Program-made: the position numbers and the translations under genes
Part shown: piece by piece, positions 1 through 11,092 of the stretch
Layout of the letters: each line of letters begins with the position of its first letter
How positions within the stretch are numbered: the stretch's first letter is position 1
Assembly: GCF_020906515.1 (NCBI RefSeq)
Contig: NC_085854.1
Location: 2,542,001-2,606,000, forward strand
DNA from: Vanrija pseudolonga
Lineage: Eukaryota > Basidiomycota > Tremellomycetes > Trichosporonales > Trichosporonaceae
Length of the DNA stretch: 64,000 nt
Direction of reading: 5' to 3'
The notes under the pieces: model-generated
What the model was told of the DNA's origin: nothing
Databases searched by the model: none
Seen by the model: the letters and a program-made list of their open reading frames with translations, nothing else

Positions 1-1411
1 GCGTCGGAAACGGTGTGGCTCAGAGTAACAGTCCACACCTTGAACGACGTCGAAAACTGATCCATGGAAGCCTCAAGTGTTGCCGGGTTACCGACCATGC
101 TGATGTCGCCGACTCTGGACCGCAGAGCAGGTGTGGAGTGGATGAGGTACCGGGCTGCCTCCTCGCCCTGCGTGTCGAGCTCCTTGAACCACAAACCCAG
201 GTTCATCATCGTGGAGTAGTACGACTCGCCAGAATGCTCAGGCAGCCACGTGAGGTCGACTTCCACCCGTTCTCCGTCCGGCGTGTTGGGCGAATACTTG
301 AGCACAATGCGAGCGGGAAAGTCGACGCCGCGAGTACCGCCGCAGATCTTGAGGAGGGGGTCGAGGGAACCAGCCCAGGGGGTCTGCCCGGCGCCGTCGC
401 GGTTCATGACATCGATATTGAGCTCATCAGTGCCCTTTGTGCCATCGCCAGGGCGAGCGGTTGACAAGAACTCGCCAGGACGGTCGCTGAAAGCCCCGTA
501 AATCCACACCGATGTAGTATTGGGGGAGTACGAGGCCCACTTCTCCCAGATTGACTGTAGTAGACGGGGGAGAATCGCGACCAACGCCCTTTGGAAAGTG
601 TAGATTGTGGTGAGGCGCACGAGGCTCTGCTCATCCTTGCTGGGGGACAGGAGGAACTCGACGACGGGCTCCCTAGCCTGCAGCAACAGGTCGGGGTCGC
701 CCAGCGTGTCATCGAACTCTCTGACGTAGTCGTACGCGGCGGTAAACGATTCACCGGGTGTCTGACTAGGCGCCTCGAGCAGTCTGAGCCACTCTGCCAT
801 CCCCGCGGCACCGGTCACTGCTGGCATGCCGATACGCGCCGGCGTCAATGAGGTGAGGACAGTGAGGTTCTTCTTGTTGGTGTCTGTGACGTCCATGGTA
901 GGCATGTAGATCAACACTACTCGCGCGGGGCGGTCGACACCAACGACGCCGCCCGTGGCAGTGCACAGCCGGGTCCACGTCCCCTCTACATGGCTGAGGA
1001 GGTGGGTTTCGGTCCTGTTGCGAGGGATCCGCCCCGAGTTGGCCAGCGTTGTCGAGGACACATATGTTCCCCAAAGGCGACGGCCGCGCGAGGGCCGGTG
1101 CCGTCGTCGACGACGTAGACGAGCACAATGCGGAGCTCAAGGGCCAGGCACCACAGCGTGGGCTCGAAGAGCAGCTTGGAAGTTAGGAGACTCAACGTCC
1201 TGATGAAGTCGCTCTGCTTCGCCTTGCTCGCAACAATGGCCGGCTGGGGCGTGGGCGCGCCGGCGGTCGTGGGAGGGTTGCCAGCGGCTTGTTGTGTGGG
1301 CGGGACTTGCTGGGTTGGAGGTACTTGCGGCGTTGTGGGGGCTGCCGGGGCTGGTTGGACTTGCCTGATGGGAGGCTCATCCTTGAGCGGCGTAGACGAT
1401 GTGCAGCCCAT
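1..1411 (-). pseudogene. MGCTSS-family acylated protein, copy 1 (disrupted, runs off left edge)
   Basis: The gene starts at 1411 with MGCTSSTPLKDEPP. Gly2, Cys3 and Ser6 fit an N-myristoylation signal with a neighbouring palmitoylation cysteine, so membrane attachment is inferred. A Pro/Gln-rich linker follows, including VPPTQQ twice. Next come EPTLWC, VYVVDDG, then RPARVVLIY and GMPAVTGAAGMAEWLR. After that the pattern repeats: FQRALVAILPRLLQSIW, a second PARIVLKYSPNT, then WFKELDTQGEEAARYLIHS. The reading frame changes once near 1060-1075, just after VDDG. No GT-AG intron explains this, so I read it as a frameshift or a sequence error. Downstream of it the frame is open to base 1. Copies 2 (40102) and 3 (63259) align along the whole length. 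I do not recognise the family and give no biochemical function. Confidence 0.7.
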
Positions 1412-1896
1412 TGCAAGACACGAGAAGGGGGGTGTGAGGAGGAGGATGCGGAGCAAACTCTTACATATACTTTGCTCGCTGGGGACATGCTGTGTGCATC
1501 GCGTACAGTGAGAGATTCCAGCCTCACTGGAGGAGGTGGTGGAGAGGTCCAGCGCCAAGCCACGGGCATTGCAACTGCCCGTCGTGACGTCAAACACGAG
1601 GAGCCGCGCGAGGACGAGCGGTGAGGTGAACGGCATACAAAGCTTGCTTACCCTCAGAGTCATCGCCTCGACAACAGCCTCTGGAGGTCTGGACCTCCCT
1701 GGCCGCGTTTCAAGGCAGTCACATGCTAATAGCCCTGCGTGTTCCGTTGCTTGCCCAACAAGCTTTGGCAAAGCGATGCAACCTGCCTCCGAGGGTCAAG
1801 CTGTGCCAGATAAGATTCAGCCCGATATTAGTCAGTGCGGTAGTCTTCGTCACACGATACAATGCATGGAGCCCAAAGTACAGCTAACTAGTATCC
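1412..1896. other. gene-free stretch upstream of copy 1
   Basis: This 485-bp gap lies between the start of MGCTSS copy 1 and the 3' end of the MFS transporter, both on the minus strand. I see no coding pattern. It should hold the promoter of copy 1 and the terminator of the transporter. Confidence 0.5.
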
Positions 1897-3661
1897 TCAA
1901 ACGGCACTCGTCTTCTCCGCCCACGGCCGGTCGCTGGGCAGCTGGGCAACCCCGCGCTCCTCGCTCGCCCCCTCCTCGTCCTTCTCAACATTCGGCATCT
2001 TCTCCGGTTTGAACCACACCACAAACAGCAGCCCAATGGCCACCATGACTCCCGAGGTGAAGTAGTACCCGTGAGCGTAGCCTGCCCAGACGTGTCCAGG
2101 GACGCCGCCGCCAGTGGGGAGCAGTGCCCCCTGTACCGCGATGCCGATCACCCCGCCAATCTGGTAGATGACCGCTGCAAAGCTCCCGCCGACGCCGGCA
2201 AACTCGCGCGGGAATGACTGGATGATGGCAGTGTTGGTGCCAATGTAGTTTGTCATTTCGCCCGCGGTGCCAATCATACCGCCGGTGAAGATGTACTTCC
2301 AGTAGTCGCTCATGTGGCGGCCGCCGTTCGAAAAGGCCAGCAGGATGCTCCCCGTGAACATGAGCAGACTGGCGATTGGCTGCACAAAGCGCGGCTTGAG
2401 GACGAGGCTCGGGAACCAGTGGAACACGGGTCCGACAGCAATGGAAATGATCCCCATGGGGAGGATCTTGACGGCGGTGATGATGGGTGAGTCGTGCAGC
2501 TCGTCCTGGAACCAGGTGGCCACGCCAAGCTGGTACGTCGAGAACCACAAAAAGCCGCTGCCAGCGAGCAGGATGAGCGGAAAGATGTTGGGGAACGACC
2601 AGATGTTGCGCGGGAGCAGGGCGTAGCCTTCTGGCCTGGTGCGCTCCCACACCACGAACACGGGCACAAGCACAATGGAGATGACGAGCGGTGCGATGAA
2701 GATTGCGCTCTTCCAGCCGTCGACAGTCGCCTGTGTGAACGCCAGAATGAAGAGCACCATCATAGCCATGAGAATAAAGACGCCGCCGAGGTCCATGCGC
2801 TTCCACTTCTCCTTTGCGCTGGCGCTCTTGGCGACAGCCTCAGTCGGCGGCATGAGGACGAACGCAAGGACTGCGAATGGGATGACGAGGACGGCGATGA
2901 AGCGAAAGTACCATCGCCAGTCGAGGAGGAGGAACAGTCCAGCAAGGATAAACGCGGATGTGTTTCCCAAGGCGCCGGAGATGCCGAACATGGAGAGCAT
3001 TTTGGCCTGTTGCGTGCTCTCGGGAAACATTTGGACTGTGGTGGGGTCAGCTCGCCCGAGCTCGGTACTCACCGATCATGTTGACGCTCGTGGGGATGGC
3101 GAGAACACCCGCGCCGGCGGACAGCGCACGGAGCACGAAGAAAGTGTACTGGTCCTTGACGAAGCTAATGACGAGGTAGAACAGTCCGAGACCGAGGAAC
3201 CCGATGACATAGACGATGGAGGGCGGGTACAGGTCTGCGAGGCGGCCGGCGAACAGCAGCGTGGCGGCAAACGAGAGCGAGTAGGACGTGAGGATCCACG
3301 GCTGGTTGCCCTGCTCGATTTGGAGAGAGGACGCGATCGGCGCGGTCATTAGGAATGCGGCAGCCGTTCCCGCCGAGTCGATGAACTGGGACAGGCAGAA
3401 GCAGAGCATGAGGACCTTTTTGCGGCCTTGAGCGAGGGACGCGAGCGAGTTTGGCGGTGTGGGAGCGTCGTCGTCGGCGTCGGGGAGGATGGTCGGCAAG
3501 CCGGCGACGACCGACGCGGGGATGGGCACCGGCGCCGGAGCGTCTACCTCGTCGACCTCACCCTCCTCGCTTTTCTTGTCGTCGTCCTGGACATCGGCCT
3601 TGTCCAACGTCGGAATGGAGACGGCCTCGGCTGCCAGCCGTGAGTCAGCGTCCGTGCTCAT
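1897..3661 (-). CDS. MFS transporter, DHA2 (drug:H+ antiporter) type
   Basis: Two exons, 3661-3073 and 3035-1897, are joined across a 37-nt intron (3036-3072, GTGAGT donor), giving 575 aa. The N-terminal ~85 residues are hydrophilic and acidic and probably cytosolic. Multiple hydrophobic segments follow, starting VLMLCFCLSQFIDSAGT. The loop GRLADLYPPS matches the MFS motif-A region, and LSAGAGVLAIPTSVNMI matches the helix-5 region of DHA2 members such as yeast Atr1. The length suits 12-14 membrane helices. The expected role is proton-coupled export of small toxic compounds at the plasma membrane; the substrate cannot be read from sequence. It stands alone, with no obvious partner next to it. 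Confidence 0.85.
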
Positions 3662-4741
3662 GGCGATGAGTAGTCAAGAGTAGCAGTGACAAAGTGACAG
3701 CGCGACAGAACAGCGACAGCTCACACCAGTCACCCCGCTCACACCTCGGGACTCTATATCAGGCAACCACCTCGCTAAGCCGTCTTTTTTGTGCTCTTCG
3801 CCAGCGGCGCCGGTGCCAAGCGCGAGCGACCAACTCACACCTCGCGCCAATCTCGTCATCCGGCCGGCGTTGCTCGTTCATTCCCTGCTCTGCGCCGGGC
3901 CTAGCCGTCCGTCCACCCGCCCCCAGCCTCCCGCATGTCAAATGTCGTCTCTTCGGCCCACGCGAGGGATGTCTTGCGCGCACGCCGTATTATTGACAAT
4001 CACGCGTAGGGCACGAGTAGTTTAAGGCGATTAAAGTGTGCTAAGCGAGGCTTTATGGCGGTTAAAGGTTGTGCCTCAGGGGTTTGAGGCAGGGTGGGAT
4101 CTGGGCCGCGGCCGGGCTGGAAGGCCACCTGACTGTCCATCTCTGCGTGCTTGCCGCCTCTTTCTGCGTCTGCATGCATGCGTGCAGTGTACGAAACTGC
4201 ACGCACACATGCATAGACACTGCCTGCTTCTCTGCCAAACGCACACCGCTGCTGGGAGCGTGCAGGCGACACCTCCTAGCCACTCCCAGCCAGTCCACGC
4301 CATTCCGAATTTCCTTGCCGGCATGGCGCGATCACGACGTGCTGCGTATCCGAGCCGAGCCGGCCGGCCGGCACGGCGGTCGGTGTCGTCGGCCTTTCTC
4401 AGCTCGGCTGGTTCCGATTCCGGGATGCGAGGGTGCAGCGGTGTGTGTCGCGCCGCACAGCGCCAAGTCTGCATGCAGCCAGCACGAGCGCGGCACGCCC
4501 AAGCACGCATATCAGCGGCGACTGCCCCGCTGGCGAGCAAGGCGCGATCCCGAGTGCGCAGTGACAGCGGTCATGCGCGATATCGCTACACAATGTCACT
4601 ATCTCGCGCACTTAGAGACCGATGAGCCGAGATGGCGTCGTGGCTGCGTGCATGACTGTACATGGATTGAACTCTATACTCTATAATCTATTGTGGTTGG
4701 GAGGCCGGTGTCGCTAACGCTCATAGTACATGCCTCGCTTG
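3662..4741. other. gene-free stretch
   Basis: About 1.1 kb lie between the transporter start and the 3' end of the first RTA1 gene. The short open frames have no conserved motifs and atypical composition. The only structure I see is the 28-bp duplication at its right end. Confidence 0.5.
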
Positions 4742-4768
4742 CTAACGCTCATAGTACATGCCTCGCTC
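4713..4768. repeat. 28-bp perfect tandem duplication at a stop codon
   Basis: Two head-to-tail copies of a 28-bp unit lie at 4713-4740 and 4741-4768. On the minus strand the unit contains the last codons of the first RTA1 gene (GMYYER) and its TAG. The second copy, in gene order, lies just after the stop in the 3' UTR. Confidence 0.9.
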
Positions 4769-5964
4769 GCGCGCCGCCATGTCCCCCCCATGTCGTGCGT
4801 ACAGCTCCAGTCCCTCAGGCTTGGGGCCAGTGAGCGGGATAAACTCAGATCCGGGGCGGGTGGGGGGCCGCGAGTCCTCGGTGAGGATGCGTGACGGCCA
4901 GAACCACGTGAAGAGCGAGATGGCGATGAGCACGGGCACGCATTCGAGGACGGCCCAGTAGGCCTCGTGCGTGGCGAGGTAGCCGTGCCAACTGCGCTGG
5001 TCAGGGCTGCCGAGCTTCCAAAGTAGACTTACCCCTGCGAGAACTCGACCATTCGGAAGGTGTTACGGATGAGGAAGCAGACACAGTTGACTCCCAGGAC
5101 GTAGTTGATGGGCTTCCACCCTGGGTGGCTCCAGAGTGCCTCGTCCCGGCGGCTGGGCGTGAGAGACTGCTAGCTACTCGGCCCACTCACACTCTCAGAG
5201 TAAAAACGAACCACAGCACCGCAAAGATGGCATAGCTGACCAGTTGCGCGATCAGTCCGGCGAGGAGGAGCTTCTGCCCCACGCGCTGGAGCTTGGGGTC
5301 CTTGTTGGACGACAATCCGCCGCCGGCACCCTGGACGAAGAATGTGCCAATGTCGGACAGAACAAAGATCCAAGACACGGCCCGAGGAGGGATGAACATG
5401 TGTCTCCGGGCATTGATGTGGCCCGCGATACGGCCAAAGAGGACGTAGTTGGACGCGATGAGGAGACACGGCTGCGGTGTCAGTTGCAAGGCTTCTACGC
5501 CGCGACTCACTGCTAGGATGATGAGCAGCTGCTGTAGTCCGAATCCAATGTCCCAGTGTAGGCGGTCATGGCAGAGGACGCGGATGGCGATACCGCCCGC
5601 CATCATGCCGGTGCCGATCAGCAAGGCAAGGAAGTACCATCCGCGGAAGATGAGCAAGTCTGTGTGGCAAAGATCGTCAGCGCCGATCTCCGCCACCAAG
5701 TGCCACGTCACGTACTGAAGATGAAGATGAGCCCGCATAAGGAGTATGCACCACATGCGATGATATTGAGCAGACGGTTCGGGACGTAGCGAAATCCATT
5801 GCACTCGTCGTGGGGTGCGTCGTGCTGTTGCTGTCAGTTGTGCGCGTCGGGCAACGACGCACGTAGGGGTCTGTGGAGCACACGACTTTGTCGTCTGCTG
5901 CCACTGTTGCGGCGAACAACAGAGCGAAGGTGAGTACAACCAGTGGTGTTGATAGACGCGACAT
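4742..5964 (-). CDS. RTA1-family 7-TM membrane protein (lipid-translocating exporter family), paralog 1
   Basis: Six exons (5964-5863, 5830-5716, 5659-5511, 5471-5191, 5152-5033, 4991-4742) encode 338 aa; introns are 32-56 nt. An N-terminal signal-like helix is followed by the family's extracellular motif CNGFRYVPNRLLN. Then come the RTA1 core pieces FRGWYFLALLIGTG, YVLFGRIAGHINARRHMFI, DIGTFFVQGAGGGLSS, FLIRNTFRMVEFSQG and ATHEAYWAVLECVPVLI. Known members (yeast Rta1, Rsb1, Pug1) are plasma-membrane proteins tied to sphingoid-base, sterol-toxicant or haem/protoporphyrin responses; the ligand here is unknown. The neighbour at 6540 is a paralog in the same orientation, so this is a tandem duplication. 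Confidence 0.88.
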
Positions 5965-6539
5965 GGTGGATATCCAGTGAGCGCGGCGCTTGATATGCAT
6001 GTGTGTCGCGTATATGTACTGTATTGGTCTCTCGAGGCTTCAGTGACAGCGATATCGAGACGCGTCTCACGCCTCGGCCATTTCCCGCAATGGCCGGCGG
6101 CAGGTAATAGGCGGGCAGGTATATGCGGCGGACGGGTCCGCCAGAGCGGTGTCGTCGTGTCGCGGCGTCGTGCCATTCAGTCCCGCGGCACCGGCGGCAT
6201 GCACAGCTATCAGCGTGTACGCTGAACGTCATGACGTTATGCATGCTCTACGCGACGCGACACCACGCGCACACTGCACCGGAACCGGGGTGAATAAAAT
6301 GGCGATGGCAGTGGCAGTGCCAGCCGCCCGCACATTATAAATTTTCTTTTGCCCGCATCCAACCTTGTTGTCGACCAACCTGCATACACTCTGTCTATAC
6401 GATCTAGTGCTATTCACACACGCGGCATAGCTGGCCCTCTAAACGTCCATGTACTGACTAATCACAATGCTGATGATGCTTCTGCTGCAGCTGCTGACAG
6501 TCTTTTGTGCGGTGCGGTGCTGTAGCCGCACTTTACAGC
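5965..6539. promoter_or_regulatory. intergenic promoter region of RTA1 paralog 1
   Basis: These 575 bp separate the two tandem RTA1 genes and should contain the promoter of the left one and the terminator of the right one. An AT-rich block (CATTATAAATTTTC) at about 6333-6346 is the only TATA-like patch. No other structure was seen. Confidence 0.4.
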
Positions 6540-8301
6540 TCACTTCTTACCCTCTGAATCGGCAAACGCCCCGTCGTCAGCGAGCGTCGCCGACGTGTTG
6601 GGCGAGCCGTGCTCCCTCACGGGTGGGGCGAGCTCGGTGTCGTCGTACGACGCGTCAGACCACTCGGAGCGCTGCACCTTGGTGTCGGGGGTCAGGATGC
6701 GCGGCGGCCAGTACCAGACGTAGACGAGGATGCCGACGAACAGGGGCAGCGCGTCGAGACCCATGTAGAACTTTTCGTGGATCGACAGGTAACCGGCGTA
6801 ACCCTCCGACAGCTCGACCGTGCGGAAGAAGGATCGGATAAGGAAGCAGATGCAGGTGAAGCCGAGGGCAAAGTAGAGCTGCTTCCAGCCCGAGCGCTTC
6901 CAGAGGAACTCGTCCTTGCGGCTGCGGGTGGGGTTAGCGGGGAAAGAGAGGGGTGTAGGATGGGAAGAGGGACGCAGACGTACGCGCGGATCAGGAAGAC
7001 GAGCCAGAGGATGGAGAAGAGGAGGAAGCTGAGGAGCTGTGCCGCGAGACCGGCCAGGAAGATGCGCACGCCGACATCACGCGCCTTCTGCGACTGGGCC
7101 GACGACGTGCCGCCACCGACGGCCTGGATGAGGAACGTGACGACTGAGGGGGGTGAGCTGCCGCCACAGTGGCGTACCCACTGTCTGAGATGATAAAGAT
7201 CGTCGACACCTTGCTCGGCTTGATGAACAGGTAACGCTCGGCGTCAAGGTGGTTGACGATGCGGCCGAGGAGGATGTAGTCGGCGGCGAGGAATGCACAT
7301 GGCTGGGGGTGAGCAAGTGCATGGGAACAGACTCGACTGCGCCACTTACACTCAGGACAACAAACAGGTACATGGCGATGTAGGCGCCCGACGAGTGGAG
7401 CATCTTGCGGAAGACGAGGCGCAGCACGAGGCCGATGCCGGCCGTGAAGGTGCCGATGACGAGGCAGAGGAAGTACTTGCCCTTGTAACGGAACTGGTCT
7501 GTGTGTTGTGGCGAGGCGCCAGTGTCAGCGCCACATTCTTATCACATCACATGCCGCCAGCCACAGTCGGCAGCACGGCCCGGCACAAGCGCCGGTGGCA
7601 GCCGCCGCCACAATGCATTGTGTCATGCGTTCATTCCCACTCACTGTAGGTAAAGGCCAGCCAGACTGCGAAGTAGAGCGCGCAGGCTGCGGCGTTAAGA
7701 CCCAGCGAGGGGACGTAGCGGAGGGGGTTGCATCTGGAGGGGTCAGTAAGGAGTTGGCGGAGGCTTGGAGCGTGACGTCTCGAGAGGCGGTGCTTCTCGT
7801 GGCCGACGGCGAGTGCGAATGTAACAATGGCGAGCGGGGAGTCTGGCGCACGGCGCTCCTCCCCTCTCGACTTGAAGCTCGCATATCGGCCGCCGGTTGC
7901 TGGCCAGTGCGCAGCATACATCGTCGATGCGCATGGTCCGCCGGCGCCAATCACGCCGCGTATCATAATCCTCCGGTTGCGCAGCACTCACTGATCGTTG
8001 GCAGGATCGGCCTGTGTGCGTCAGTGATGGGCTGCATTGTGACGGAGTGGAGTCCCAAATCGGTGGTGCACCGGGGCATGCTTGGCACCGCAACGGCTTC
8101 AGTCTCGGCGCCGCGCCCCTGGCTCGCTCGCTTGCGTGCTCGCCGCTGCTGCGACTTTTGCCCGCACTTTACTGCTGCCAAACACCAACTCACATATGGG
8201 TCCGAAGGACAGTAGTCGCGGTTGGCCTTTGCAAGGGCGCTGGACGCGATGGCGAGCGCGCCGACGGCGTAGAGCAGCGCTGATGCGCTGCTGCGTGGCA
8301 T
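6540..8301 (-). CDS. RTA1-family 7-TM membrane protein, paralog 2
   Basis: Seven exons (8301-8194, 8011-7992, 7733-7645, 7498-7350, 7302-7182, 7143-6984, 6921-6540) encode 342 aa. After a signal-like N-terminus come DPYADPANDQCNPLRYVPS, FRYKGKYFLCLVIGTF, DYILLGRIVNHLDAERYLF, DIVTFLIQAVGGGTSS, FLIRSFFRTVELSEGYAGY and IHEKFYMGLDALPL, the RTA1 core in order. The C-terminal tail is acidic and cytosolic. Exon 2 is only 20 nt. The first three introns (182, 258 and 146 nt) are far longer than the 32-60 nt usual here, whereas the matching introns of paralog 1 are short. The role is probably the same membrane transport or stress response as paralog 1; the ligand is unknown. Confidence 0.87.
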
Positions 8302-10128
8302 TGTTGGAGTGTTTGGCGGGGGGTTGTGGGTTCAGAAAGGGTCCAGGATGGGCTTGGCTGTGGGGCTACAGAGCGACGTGGGCTGCCAGCGCCAACGTGG
8401 ATATGGGGGGGAGGGAGTGACGAGAGTGGGGCGAGGGAGGTGCAAGGCGGGGGTTATAGCTATCGCCCGTCGATGCAAATGCGATGAGAAAGAGACAAGG
8501 ACAGATGAGAGAGATGAGAAGCAGCAAGACGCCAGTCGACGTCGCTGTCGACATCTTTGTCACCACCACCACCACCACCACGGGAAACCCGAAACGACTA
8601 TAAGTGGACGGTGGGGGGCCAAGGCGCCGGGGAATCCGGACGCACGGGGAACCCGCCACCAACCAACGACGAACGTGCGGAGCGAGAAGTCAAGACACTT
8701 GGCATGCACGCTATTATGCATCGCGGCGTGGATCTGGGGACAGAGCAGGCGATGCATAACCGCGGCAATTGGGACGTGTTGTTGGGCGTGTGGGAGTTCG
8801 GAGACACCGAGCGTGGGTGGGTGGGTAGAAGAAAAAGTCGGAGGCGACTGCTGCAATTCTCACTCCACTCACCGACGGGCCGAGTGAGTCGGAGCCGTGC
8901 CCGTGTCGCCTCCGAACTCGCATTCACCGAGTACACGGGGGGTATGAGACCGTTTTTGTGGGTATATATGGTTCGCCGAAGACGCCGGAGTGGTGATAGG
9001 AGGGTGGCGGAAGCCGAGGGGTGGCTCGGCCAAAGGTAGGTCGGAGGTGGCTAGCACCGAGTGGGTCGCAGTGGGCGGTGCATCGCTCGCTTCGGCGCCG
9101 TCTTCTGGTCTGTACAGCAGACGAGCTGCTTCTGATTCTGGCGTGGCAGCTACCGAAACCCACAAAGACGCCAAGTATCTCGCTCCAGTCGGGCAGGATG
9201 GCAAGTCACGAGGCCGCATTGAAGCTGGGAGAACCGTCAGTATCGGCGTACCCCCGCATACTTGTCCGCAAGGCGCGTGGATCAGTCTTTTGCGTCAGGT
9301 GGCCATAAACAAAAGACCGACGGCCAGAAGCAGCCACACACGGCACACGACGCGCAACTCACGGCACGCACTGGGCAGCTGTGTGCGGCGTGCCGGGCTT
9401 CAAGATCCCGAGATTGCGCCATTACCGGGTCTTGCCGATGCGCAGGCCATGGCGTCAAGGTTGCTCGTCATGACCGAGACGGCTGGTGCGTGCGGCCGAG
9501 GTGATGGCGCATGACGGAGTACAATATGTGCGTGTTATGTGGGATGGGTAGTGGGCGAGGAAAGGAGGGGGCGAGGTCGAGTTGGTGGCAAGGCTGCCTC
9601 GAGTGGATTACTGGTGACCCCGGGGTGGACGCGTCCACTCCAGCAGCATCCTGGGATATACTTTGTCATCTGCGACATCCAGTCAGCGCGATTACGCATA
9701 CAGGAGCTACGAGGAGGTGGGATGGCTGCGGATGGAAGCCGACTGGGCCCCACCCGCGGCGAAGCCCGAGGATGGTGGCGAGGGGCGTCGTGATGATGGC
9801 GAGCACCGTCTTGGCGCCATTGCACACCACAGGCGCCCACTTCCCCGCTGCATGCAGGCAGCATACGGACATGATACGGGCAATGTCGTGCATTCCATCA
9901 ACATCCCGGCTCGCGTCGCCCGAAGCCGTCGGCAGTACCCAGCCTCGCACGTGATAGCGCGCGGGAGTAGCCGATATAGCCCCCAGATGATACATGGTGG
10001 ACGGCTTTGTCATGATATCGTCATTGGTATGTGAACAACAAGTGGAACATGCAGCAGGTATATGAAGCGTCGCCGCGTCGTCGACACTGATACCAGCCGC
10101 AACCCACCCCCACCCCCTCCAGCCCGCC
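8302..10128. other. 1.8-kb gene-free divergent intergenic region
   Basis: It lies between the divergent starts of RTA1 paralog 2 and the DUF427 gene. It holds a short CAC/CCA trinucleotide run near 8559-8582 and a TATATG patch near 10053 upstream of DUF427. The open frames on both strands are short, arginine- or proline-rich and motif-free. I see no gene. Confidence 0.5.
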
Positions 10129-10977
10129 ATGACCATCCCCGCCGCCTCCATCCCGTCCTTCGCGACCCCCGAAACGGCGATCCCCACCCTGCCGGCCGAG
10201 ACGCCCATCCTCGGTCGTCGCGTGCTCGCCCCGCCCGAGCGGTTCGAGTACCAGCCCAGCTCTCGGCACGTTCGCGGCGTGCTTGGTAACACTGCCATCG
10301 TCGACAGCAGGCATCAGCTGCTCGTGTGGGAACCGGGAGCCAAGGGCCCCGACTACGCCTTTCCCCTCGCCCACGTCCGGACCGACCTGCTCGTGCCCTC
10401 CACGGCTGGCGAGGACGCGTCGGCCAAGTACGTCCGCCCCAAGACCGAGTTCGTGACCTGGTTCGACCTGGTCGTCGATGGCAAGACGATCCCCCGCGCG
10501 GCGTGGAAGTACGCCATCCCCGGCCTCGAGGAGTACATCGCCATCAGCTGGCACAAGGAGGTCCTCGACACGTGGTACGAGGAGGACGAGGTCGCGTGGG
10601 GCTCGCCCCGCGACCAGCGCATCGACATTGCCCCGACCAAGCGCCACATCGTTGTCAAGGTCGACGGTGTCGTGCTCGCAGACACGACCGGGGCGATTGC
10701 CCTCTTTGAGCGCGGCTACGCAACCCGCTTCTACATCCCTGCCTCCGACGTCAAGATTGAGCACCTCGCTCCCGTCGAGCTCAAGACTGTGTGTCCCTTC
10801 AAGGGCCAGTCGAGCTACTTTGCCGTCAAGGGCACCGAGACCCCCATCGCATGGTTCTACCCTCAGCCTATTCTGTCCGTTGAGCCAATCAAGAACCACG
10901 TCGCGTTCTGGAACGAGCGTGTCGAGCTTATTGTTGACGGCGAGCCTTTCGCCGACACCCCCAAGGTGTGGGCTTAG
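10129..10977 (+). CDS. protein with two DUF427 domains
   Basis: A single exon encodes 282 aa. The C-terminal half carries the DUF427 signature VVLADTTGAIALFERGYATRFYIP followed by CPFKGQSSYFAV and a closing ELIVDG. The N-terminal half (residues ~40-150) shows a weaker copy: TAIVDSRHQLLVWEPG ... YAFPLAHVRTDLL. No signal peptide or membrane segment is seen, so it is probably cytosolic. DUF427 proteins are common in bacteria and fungi and have no established activity. It stands alone and converges on the GNAT gene downstream, only ~115 bp away. Confidence 0.8.
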   Translation: MTIPAASIPSFATPETAIPTLPAETPILGRRVLAPPERFEYQPSSRHVRGVLGNTAIVDSRHQLLVWEPGAKGPDYAFPLAHVRTDLLVPSTAGEDASAKYVRPKTEFVTWFDLVVDGKTIPRAAWKYAIPGLEEYIAISWHKEVLDTWYEEDEVAWGSPRDQRIDIAPTKRHIVVKVDGVVLADTTGAIALFERGYATRFYIPASDVKIEHLAPVELKTVCPFKGQSSYFAVKGTETPIAWFYPQPILSVEPIKNHVAFWNERVELIVDGEPFADTPKVWA

Positions 10978-11058
10978 GCGGGCACTGTCACACTTGTAGT
11001 TTAATGCACTCTTTGGGCTTGTGCATGCGGTACAACTGGTGGAGCCTGGGACGGGTCT

Positions 11059-11079
11059 GTCTAACGTCTAACGTCTACG
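11059..11079. repeat. short tandem repeat of an 8-bp unit
   Basis: GTCTAACGTCTAACGTCTACG, about 2.5 copies of TAACGTC, sits in the short convergent gap just past the 3' end of the GNAT gene. Confidence 0.5.
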
Positions 11080-11092
11080 CTGCCTCGCGTTT

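Noticed and set aside
8559-8582. CAC/CCA trinucleotide run
   Set aside because: It is a short simple repeat in noncoding DNA, with no array structure or coding role.
8366-8662. 98-codon minus-strand frame with a hydrophobic segment
   Set aside because: It lies in the promoter region of RTA1 paralog 2. It has no homology pattern, and its VVVVVV run comes from the CAC/CCA repeat.
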